From the NCBI GenBank assembly GCA_035513655.1, contig DATKBV010000310.1:1-7666 (forward strand): a DNA stretch of 7,666 bases, given 5' to 3'. Position numbers and translations under genes: made by a program. The notes under the pieces are model-generated. The model ran no database searches and had not been told where the DNA came from. It worked only from the letters and a program-made list of their open reading frames with translations. How positions within the stretch are numbered: position 1 is the stretch's first letter; each line of letters starts with the position of its first letter. Positions 1-6,163 of the stretch are shown piece by piece. The DNA is from GCA-2726245 sp035513655 (GTDB lineage: Bacteria > Planctomycetota > Planctomycetia > Pirellulales > Pirellulaceae).

Positions 1-2652
1 AAGCAGACGGTCGAAGACGCGGTCCAGCAGTACAAGCAGGACCGCGACCCGCGGGAACTGCTGTTTCAATTTGGCCGCTGCATGGTTCACTTCGCCGTCG
101 ATGACCAGGAGGTGCGGATGTGTACGCACCTGCAAGGTAAACACTCGTGGTTCCTGCCGTTCAACAAAGGTTTTAATGATGGGGCCGGCAATCCGCCGAA
201 TCCGCACGGCATCAAGACCGATTACCTATGGAAGCAGGTTCTCACGAAGGACAACTTGACGGAGATCCTTGAAAACTATGCCCAGGTGTTGGAGGAAAAG
301 GACGAGAAGGGGCGGAAGAAGCGCCGGCAAGTCTTTCCGCGATATCACCAGTTGGCCGTTGTGAAAGCCCTGTTGGCCGATGCAAAAAAAAACGGAGCAG
401 GCTGCCGTTATTTAATTCAGCATTCCGCCGGTAGCGGCAAGAGTAACTCGATTGCGTGGTTGGCGCATCAGTTGGTCGGGTTGGCGAGTGAGCCGACGGC
501 CCCACGCCCCCAAGGTCTGGCGACCTTGGCTACGGCGCATCAGTTGGTGGGGCTGGCAAGTGAGCCGACGGCGCTAGCCGCGGGCTCCGTCGAACTCGAT
601 AAAGCCGCGCCCGAGGCTAGCGCCTACGGCTCAGATGCTGCTGCTTCGCTGGCTGCTGAGTCGCGGGCTCGATATTTGACCGCTCAGTCTCAGCCGCCCG
701 TGTTCGATTCGGTGATCGTGGTGACCGATCGCCGGGTGTTGGACAAGCAGATCCGCGACACGATCAAGCAGTTTGCGCAGGTCGGTTCCGTCGTCGGCCA
801 CGCCGAACGGTCCGGCGACCTGCGGCGGTTCCTGCAGGCCGGCAAGAAAATCATCATCACGACGGTGCAGAAGTTCCCGTTCATTCTGGACGAGATCGGC
901 GATGCGCACCGGGGCCAGAAGTTCGCCCTGATCGTCGACGAGGCGCACTCCGGCCAGGGCGGCCGCACGACCGCCAAGATGCACGCGGCGCTGGCCGAAG
1001 ATGGCGAAGAGGAAGAGGAGACGACCGAGGACCGGATCAATCGCATCATGGAGTCGCGGAAGCTGCTCAAGAACGCGAGCTACTTCGCCTTTACCGCGAC
1101 GCCCAAGAACAAAACCGAAGAGCTGTTCGGGGTGAAGCAACGGGATAGTTCGTTTCGTGCCTTCCATGCGTACACGATGAAACAAGCCATCGAGGAAGGG
1201 TTCATCCTCGATGTGCTGAAGTGCTATACGCCGGTCAACAGCTATTACCGCCTGATCAAGACCGTGGAAGAAGACCCGGAATTCGACACGAAGCGGGCGC
1301 AGAAGAAGCTGCGGAAATATGTCGAGTCGCACGACTATGCGATTCACGAAAAGGCCGAGATCATGGTCGACCATTTCCATAACCAAGTGATCGCTAAGCG
1401 AAAGATTGGCGGCAAGGCACGGGCAATGGTCGTGGCCAGTGGCATCGAGCGGGCGATGCAATACAAGCTCGCCTTTGACGCCTATCTCCAGGAGCGCAAG
1501 AGCTCCTATCGGGCCATCGTGGCGTTCTCTGGCGAGCACGAGTTCCGGGGCGAGAAGAACGTCAACGAAGCGAAAATGAACGGCTTTCCCAGCGCTGCGA
1601 TTCCCGAGCGGTTTCGTGAAGACCCATATCGGTTCCTGATCGTCGCTGAAAAGTTTCAGACCGGTTTCGACGAACCGCTGCTGCACACGATGTACGTCGA
1701 CAAGGTTCTGTCCGGCATTAAGGCGGTGCAAACGCTGTCGCGGTTGAACCGAGCCCACCCCGACAAGCACGATACGTTCGTACTCGACTTCGTGAACGAC
1801 GTCGACACGATGGAGCAGGCGTTTGGCGACTACTATCGCACGACCGTCCTGAGCAAGGAGACCGATCCCAACAAGCTGCACGATTTGAAGGGGGAACTGG
1901 ACGGCTATCAGGTCTACTCGTGGCCGGCGGTGGAGCAGCTTGTCGAGCTATTCCTCAATGGGGCGGAGCGCGACCAATTGGACCCGATCTTGGATGCCTG
2001 CGTCGCCGTCTACAACGCCGATCTCGACGAAGACGCCCAGGTGGCGTTCAAGGGAAAGGCGAAGATGTTCGTTCGCACGTACAGCTTCCTGGCGGCGGTT
2101 CTGCCTTACTCGTTCCGCCAGTGGGAACTCCTGGCGACGTTTCTGAACTTTCTCGTTCCGAAGCTTCCCGCGCCGCAGGAAGAAGATCTCTCGAAGGGGA
2201 TTCTCGAATCGATCGATATGGACAGCTACCGGCTCGAAGTCCAGGCACAGATTTCTGTTTCGCTCGCCGACGAGGATGGAACGGTCGAGCCAGTGCCGCT
2301 TGGCGGCGGCGGGGGCAAACGTGACCCGGAGTTGGATCGGCTCAGCAACATCGTGAAGGCGTTCAATGACCAGTGGGGCAACATTCCCTGGAAAGACGCC
2401 GACAAGGTGCGAACGGTCATCACCGAGGAGATTCCCGCGAAAGTGGCGGCTGACAAGGCGTACCAGAACGCAAGGAAGAACTCCGACAAGCCGGCGGCTC
2501 GGCTCGAGCATGACAAGGCTCTCGCCCGCGTGATGACCGAGCTGTTGGCGGACCACACTGAGTTGTTCAAACAATTCAGCGATAATCCGAGCTTTCAGAA
2601 GTGGCTCAAGGACTTGGTGTTCAACATGACCTACGAGGATGATGCGGCATGA
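1..2652 (+). CDS. hsdR: Type I restriction-modification enzyme, R (restriction/translocase) subunit, 3' part
   Basis: ATP-dependent DNA translocase and endonuclease subunit of a type I restriction system; it would act with HsdM and HsdS, which are not in this window. The frame is open from base 1, so the start lies upstream; 883 residues are visible. In window residue numbers: FPRYHQ (112-117, Q-motif-like), Walker A HSAGSGKS (141-148), DEAH (313-316), motif III FTAT (364-367), TGFDEP (554-559, motif V) and QTLSRLNRAHP (577-587, motif VI with arginines at 581 and 584), then a helical C-terminal region. The first residues, QTVEDAVQQYKQDRDPRE, are typical of the stretch just after the PD-(D/E)xK nuclease core, so the catalytic acid and lysine should lie just upstream. 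Oddity: residues about 158-232, between motifs I and Ia, are a repeat-derived insertion; relatives usually have only a short linker there. The stop overlaps the next gene's start. Family assignment is very secure; activity of this copy is not known. Confidence 0.97.
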   Translation, partial: KQTVEDAVQQYKQDRDPRELLFQFGRCMVHFAVDDQEVRMCTHLQGKHSWFLPFNKGFNDGAGNPPNPHGIKTDYLWKQVLTKDNLTEILENYAQVLEEKDEKGRKKRRQVFPRYHQLAVVKALLADAKKNGAGCRYLIQHSAGSGKSNSIAWLAHQLVGLASEPTAPRPQGLATLATAHQLVGLASEPTALAAGSVELDKAAPEASAYGSDAAASLAAESRARYLTAQSQPPVFDSVIVVTDRRVLDKQIRDTIKQFAQVGSVVGHAERSGDLRRFLQAGKKIIITTVQKFPFILDEIGDAHRGQKFALIVDEAHSGQGGRTTAKMHAALAEDGEEEEETTEDRINRIMESRKLLKNASYFAFTATPKNKTEELFGVKQRDSSFRAFHAYTMKQAIEEGFILDVLKCYTPVNSYYRLIKTVEEDPEFDTKRAQKKLRKYVESHDYAIHEKAEIMVDHFHNQVIAKRKIGGKARAMVVASGIERAMQYKLAFDAYLQERKSSYRAIVAFSGEHEFRGEKNVNEAKMNGFPSAAIPERFREDPYRFLIVAEKFQTGFDEPLLHTMYVDKVLSGIKAVQTLSRLNRAHPDKHDTFVLDFVNDVDTMEQAFGDYYRTTVLSKETDPNKLHDLKGELDGYQVYSWPAVEQLVELFLNGAERDQLDPILDACVAVYNADLDEDAQVAFKGKAKMFVRTYSFLAAVLPYSFRQWELLATFLNFLVPKLPAPQEEDLSKGILESIDMDSYRLEVQAQISVSLADEDGTVEPVPLGGGGGKRDPELDRLSNIVKAFNDQWGNIPWKDADKVRTVITEEIPAKVAADKAYQNARKNSDKPAARLEHDKALARVMTELLADHTELFKQFSDNPSFQKWLKDLVFNMTYEDDAA
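462..572 (+). repeat. 39-nt direct repeat pair inside hsdR
   Basis: Copies at 462-500 and 534-572 match at 36 of 39 positions, with mismatches at 477/549, 481/553 and 486/558. They are exactly 72 nt (24 codons) apart, so the frame is kept and the protein repeats AHQLVGLASEPTA. The first copy is the natural continuation of the helix after Walker A. The second therefore looks like a secondary duplication associated with the inserted palindromic sequences. Confidence 0.9.
510..529. repeat. Perfect 8-bp hairpin within the hsdR insertion
   Basis: The arms ccaaggtc (510-517) and gaccttgg (522-529) are perfect reverse complements around a 4-nt loop, tggc. The hairpin lies between the two 39-nt direct repeats, in sequence with no counterpart in ordinary HsdR proteins. 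It is translated in frame as part of PRPQGLATLATA. Confidence 0.7.
561..633. repeat. 73-nt imperfect palindrome (REP-like element) captured in hsdR
   Basis: The arms 561-589 and 605-633 pair at 24 of 29 positions (mispairs at 568, 569, 580, 586 and 588) around a 15-nt loop. The outer 7 bp (tgagccg/cggctca) and the core ggcgctagcc/ggctagcgcc are perfect. The size and form are those of a repetitive extragenic palindrome, yet it sits in a coding frame and is read as the Ala-rich sequence from SEPTALAAGS to PEASAYGS. Similar GCTAGCG-cored palindromes being common in planctomycete genomes is a recollection I cannot verify here. Confidence 0.7.
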
Positions 2653-3023
2653 CCATGAACTTGCTGAGCAAAACTTCGATGCCATTTGGCAAGGCGCTTC
2701 GAGCGAAGCGCCTTGAAAAGAAGTTCACGCTACGGAAATTCGCGGAACTCGTCGGCGTAAGCCCAACGTACCTGTCTCAGGTTGAGCAATGCAATGTTGT
2801 CGCCCCGACTGCCGATCGCGTCCAGCGGATGGCCGAATTGCTCGGAGAGAACTCCGACGAATGGACGGTGCTAGCGGGCCGAGTGCCTGAAGACCTCGCG
2901 GAAATCATCCAGGAGTCGCCGACGGAGTTATGCAACTTGCTGCGTGCGGTGCGCGGCATGACAGCCGAGCAACTTCGCAAGTTGCGTAGGGCGGCCGATC
3001 GCATCAAAGAGGATCCACCCTGA
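2649..3023 (+). CDS. XRE-family helix-turn-helix transcriptional regulator
   Basis: A 124-residue DNA-binding protein with an N-terminal XRE/Cro-type domain. After the segment FGKALRAKRLEKK come the two helices of the helix-turn-helix, LRKFAELVGVSPTYLSQVEQ (28-47), followed by DRVQRMAELLGE. A helical C-terminal tail (about 83-121) rich in Leu, Arg and Glu may dimerise. The ATG at 2649 overlaps the hsdR stop as ATGA, with gagga at 2635-2639 as ribosome-binding site, so translation is probably coupled to hsdR. ATGs at 2655 and 2679 are alternatives; the last begins directly at the conserved domain. The position suggests a controller of the restriction locus, but that is inference. Relatives are often followed by an ImmA/IrrE-type metallopeptidase; none follows here. 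Confidence 0.92.
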   Translation: MTMNLLSKTSMPFGKALRAKRLEKKFTLRKFAELVGVSPTYLSQVEQCNVVAPTADRVQRMAELLGENSDEWTVLAGRVPEDLAEIIQESPTELCNLLRAVRGMTAEQLRKLRRAADRIKEDPP

Positions 3024-3122
3024 CGTGCGTCGAATGCGCGACAACAATTCTGACCACCTGTGAACCTGTACGTGAAGTTGTTTCGTAAGCGTTGCTGGAC
3101 GATTTCCGATATCTTTAACAGA

Positions 3123-3145
3123 GGAGCGGTGCTTGAAAACGCTCC
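3123..3145 (+). other. Hairpin in the untranslated stretch before the oxidoreductase gene
   Basis: The arms ggagcg (3123-3128) and cgctcc (3140-3145) are perfect reverse complements around an 11-nt loop. No T-run follows, so it is not a standard intrinsic terminator. It may be a leader structure or a weak stop for the upstream transcript. No convincing sigma-70-type promoter was found in 3024-3203. Confidence 0.3.
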
Positions 3146-3188
3146 CCGCCAGATTAGATTAAGTGCTCTATTGCGGGTCATTTTCTCC

Positions 3189-3194
3189 GGAGGG
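3189..3194 (+). promoter_or_regulatory. Strong Shine-Dalgarno that fixes the oxidoreductase start
   Basis: The sequence ggaggg ends 9 nt before the ATG at 3204. This start places the twin-arginine motif at residues 9-10. The longer reading from 3060 lacks a ribosome-binding site and would bury the signal peptide about 50 residues inside the protein. Confidence 0.85.
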
Positions 3195-3203
3195 ACATCA
3201 CAG

Positions 3204-4574
<1,371 letters not shown>

Positions 4575-4578
4575 ACAT

Positions 4579-4728
4579 GAGGAGCTCAGGTTCTCGCGGC
4601 AACTCGCAAGAAGTGATGGAGCATGATGCCGCTGGCGACGGCGGCGTTCAGGGAGTCCGTGCCCAGCTGCATCGGAATGGTCACTCGCCGCTCGCACGCT
4701 TCCACAATCTCGTCCGGCAAACCGTGCG
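4579..4728. repeat. 150-nt direct repeat, copy 1 (orphan)
   Basis: Matches 5356-5505 at 147 of 150 positions in the same orientation (offset 777). Differences are at 4593, 4673 and 4685. It starts 4 nt after the oxidoreductase stop and ends abruptly at 4728; beyond that the two contexts are unrelated. It contains the last 46 codons and stop of the methyltransferase gene plus 7 nt beyond. Confidence 0.95.
4586..4728 (-). pseudogene. Orphan C-terminal fragment of the SpoU/TrmH-family RNA methyltransferase
   Basis: Read on the minus strand, this encodes the final 46 residues of the neighbouring methyltransferase, from HGLPDEIVE to HHFLRVAART and its stop, including SAM-knot motif 3. Nothing upstream continues the frame: the codon series before it runs into TAG within a few codons of the junction. 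Compared with the intact gene, two differences are synonymous (Arg CGT/CGA, Pro CCA/CCG) and one is Lys/Arg at the penultimate residue. It is either a duplicate scrap or the displaced original 3' end of the gene. Confidence 0.92.
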
Positions 4729-4749
4729 ATCGCTAACCGTTGGTGTGGC

Positions 4750-4869
4750 CTATGGAGGAAACGCGCCTTCGTCGATCAGCATCTGCCGCAAGGTGACGCG
4801 ATGGGACAGATTGATGCCCAACACGTACAGCGTCACTCTGCCCACAGCTGTCTGAAGGGCTTGATCCAT
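4750..4869 (-). pseudogene. HNH-endonuclease remnant, internally deleted
   Basis: A 39-codon frame starting MDQALQ and continuing TAVGRVTLYVLGIN, then RVTLRQMLIDEGAFPP and stop. The body resembles the C-terminus of a family of about 150-180-residue HNH endonucleases (pattern GRxTxxVLxIN...R...R..LIxEGxFP). The start resembles the usual N-terminus, but the zinc-knuckle and H-N-H core are absent, so most of the middle appears deleted. It begins 6 nt after the stop of the 90-residue gene, the expected order for that two-gene cassette. The identification rests on remembered family patterns and a short sequence, so it is moderate. Confidence 0.55.
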
Positions 4870-4875
4870 GCGAGT

Positions 4876-5148
4876 TTACTGAGAAGGCGATTTCTTCAGC
4901 GTGCGCCGGGCCAGCGACTGGAGCATTGCGACGAGATGGCCAATACGCTCATAGCTATCGGCCTCTTCGCGTTCGTCCGCCGTGATCGTCCCGGTGTTGC
5001 CCTTGTCGAGCAACTCGTGCATGCGAGCCACATCGCTGGACGAGAATTTAATGCTCAGCAGTGTCTCAGCAACTTCGGGTGTCATAGGAACCTCCAGACG
5101 CGAAAGAATCTCGGGTTCCCGATTCGATGTTGGGGTGGAAAATGACAT
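4876..5148 (-). CDS. Small conserved-type protein of unknown function (HNH-cassette partner)
   Basis: 90 residues, acidic in the middle and basic at the C-terminus, with no signal peptide or membrane segment. Features are MTPEVAETLLSIKF (22-35), then ARMHELLDKGNTGTITADE and, near the end, a helix reading AMLQSLARRTLKK. I recognise this as a recurrent small protein of planctomycetes and cyanobacteria, often encoded just before an HNH endonuclease, but I know no function for it. The ATG lies 4 nt after the truncated toxin's stop. A -10-like TATACT at 5157-5162 on the minus strand, with TTTACG 18 nt upstream, would give an almost leaderless transcript; this is weak evidence. It is the only frame in the pocket that looks full length. 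A function as antitoxin or immunity protein would be speculation. Confidence 0.75.
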   Translation of the reverse strand: MSFSTPTSNREPEILSRLEVPMTPEVAETLLSIKFSSSDVARMHELLDKGNTGTITADEREEADSYERIGHLVAMLQSLARRTLKKSPSQ

Positions 5149-5152
5149 GGTG

Positions 5153-5263
5153 TCAGTATATCAGTTCCAACTGCTGGTCGTAAATAGTCAGCGCATCGCG
5201 ACCGGCATCACACAACGATGCGGCGGCTTCGATCGGCAAGTTTTCGTCGACGTTGAACCGCAT
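5153..5263 (-). pseudogene. 5' remnant of a DUF5615-family PIN-like toxin gene
   Basis: A 36-codon frame, MRFNVDENLPIEAA then DAGRDALTIYDQQ, ending LELIY and stop. The opening MRFxVDENLP with its conserved acidic residues is the hallmark N-terminus of DUF5615 (Mut7-C/PIN-like) proteins, which normally run to about 110-120 residues. Here similarity ends at DQQ and a stop follows within six codons, so the rest, including the later acidic residues of the presumed nuclease site, is gone. Translation signals are intact: gaaagg lies 5 nt before the ATG. It lies 16 nt after the DUF433-like scrap, the usual antitoxin-toxin order. The family call is fairly sure despite the length. Confidence 0.8.
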
Positions 5264-5279
5264 GGATACCTTTCCCGAG

Positions 5280-5355
5280 TTATGCCGCGCCCGGTGATAG
5301 TGGAACGACGCGTTCGCGAGCGAGCTTCGTCGCGTAAGCGATCGACGCCTCGATG
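5280..5355 (-). pseudogene. 3' remnant of a DUF433-family antitoxin gene
   Basis: Minus-strand codons from 5354 to the TAA at 5282-5280 read IEASIAYATKLARERVVPL followed by SPGAA. This resembles the C-terminal helix and tail of DUF433 proteins (pattern EDI.A.L.YAA.LARERVV), the usual partners of DUF5615 toxins. Everything 5' of it is missing: at 5356 the sequence switches to the duplicated methyltransferase segment, which marks the junction. The call rests on about 25 residues and is supported mainly by its position just ahead of the DUF5615 start. Confidence 0.7.
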
Positions 5356-5505
5356 GAGGAGCTCAGGTTTTCGCGGCAACTCGCAAGAAGTGATGGAGCA
5401 TGATGCCGCTGGCGACGGCGGCGTTCAGGGAGTCCGTGCCCAGCTGCATTGGAATGGTCACACGCCGCTCGCACGCTTCCACAATCTCGTCCGGCAAACC
5501 GTGCG
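5356..5505. repeat. 150-nt direct repeat, copy 2 (within the intact methyltransferase gene)
   Basis: Partner of 4579-4728. It covers the last 46 codons and stop of the intact gene plus 7 nt downstream. The 627 nt between the copies (4729-5355) hold only accessory-gene pieces, so the pair brackets an insertion. Confidence 0.95.
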
Positions 5506-6163
5506 CCTCGTTGCCGATCACGATGGCGATCCGCGCTGCGCGCCGAGTCTTGTCGAGATATTCCGCTTCCCCCAGTACCGTGGCGATTCGCTCGAACTGA
5601 AAGTCGTCGTGCAGCCGACTCAAGTCCGCTGCGAGATCCTCGGACTCAATCAGCGGCAACTTGAGCGTCGCCCCCATCGAAACTCGCAGCACACGTCGCG
5701 AGAAAGGATCGCTGCACTGACCGCCGAGGAGCACTGCATCGACGCCAAACGCGGCAGCGCTGCGGAGGATACTGCCCAGGTTCGTCGGGTCTTGAATTCC
5801 AACGCACACTAGTACCGTCGCAGCGGCGGGAACGTGTTGGACAACGTCGCTTAAGGAACGCCGCGGCTGCCGGTGTCCGCAGGCCAGGATCCCGCGGTGA
5901 AAGTTGAAGCCAATAATCTGTTCGATCAGCTTGGCGGGCGTCACGTAGATCAGCCGGTCATCGGGCTGATCGTCCAGCAGGCTGAGTCGACGCTCGTCGA
6001 CCAGGATCGAGTGCGTCGGAAAGGAACTCGCGACGAGCCGGTCGACGAGGAGCCGACCTTCGGCGACGAACAGGCCACATCGGCGACTCGCCTTCGCGCT
6101 GAGCAGGTCGCGATAGACGGCGATGCGTTCGTCTTCGGCATCGTGAATGGGAATCAGCGGCAT
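5363..6163 (-). CDS. SpoU/TrmH-family RNA 2'-O-ribose methyltransferase
   Basis: A 266-residue SAM-dependent RNA methyltransferase of the SPOUT superfamily, expected to methylate a ribose 2'-OH in rRNA or tRNA; the exact target cannot be read from sequence. The N-terminal part, with SRRCGLFVAEGRLLVDRL (27-44), resembles the SpoU substrate-binding domain. The catalytic trefoil-knot motifs are IQDPTNLGSILRSAAAFG (123-140), IVIGNEAHGLPDEIVEAC (214-231) and LGTDSLNAAVASGIMLHHF (241-259). Length is normal for the family. The start ATG shares its A with the protease stop (TGATG); a GTG at 6166 is an alternative, and no strong Shine-Dalgarno is visible, so translation is probably coupled to the upstream gene. 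The last 46 codons are duplicated 777 nt away. The family is secure; the specific subfamily (RlmB-like or TrmH-like) is left open. Confidence 0.96.
   Translation of the reverse strand: MPLIPIHDAEDERIAVYRDLLSAKASRRCGLFVAEGRLLVDRLVASSFPTHSILVDERRLSLLDDQPDDRLIYVTPAKLIEQIIGFNFHRGILACGHRQPRRSLSDVVQHVPAAATVLVCVGIQDPTNLGSILRSAAAFGVDAVLLGGQCSDPFSRRVLRVSMGATLKLPLIESEDLAADLSRLHDDFQFERIATVLGEAEYLDKTRRAARIAIVIGNEAHGLPDEIVEACERRVTIPMQLGTDSLNAAVASGIMLHHFLRVAAKT

Noticed and set aside
631..1881. Long open frame of 416 codons on the minus strand opposite hsdR
   Set aside because: It lies fully antisense to strongly conserved helicase motifs and its translation shows no recognisable domain; such frames are common opposite G+C-rich genes.
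3034..3063. Nine-codon frame after the regulator that could be the start of a lost metallopeptidase gene
   Set aside because: Too short and without similarity to any ImmA/IrrE N-terminus; no HExxH motif occurs before the oxidoreductase.
3060..3203. Extension of the oxidoreductase by 48 residues upstream
   Set aside because: There is no ribosome-binding site at 3060, and the extension would put the twin-arginine signal inside the protein; 3204 has a strong Shine-Dalgarno.
3024..3203. Possible promoter for the oxidoreductase around TTGCTG at 3092
   Set aside because: The -10 region at proper spacing (ttaaca) matches too poorly to call.
4575..4578. Intrinsic terminator between the convergent oxidoreductase and methyltransferase genes
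   Set aside because: Only the 6-nt palindrome gagctc is present nearby, with no stem of useful length and no T-run.
4750..4869. Reading of the 39-codon frame as a glutamyl-tRNA reductase N-terminus (VLGIN similarity)
   Set aside because: The residues after VLGIN do not fit that family, while the ending RQMLIDEGAFPP and the gene order fit an HNH-endonuclease C-terminus.
4982..5812. 276-codon plus-strand frame across the pocket and the methyltransferase gene
   Set aside because: It is antisense to the conserved SpoU motifs and crosses several unrelated segments and a repeat junction; no domain is visible.
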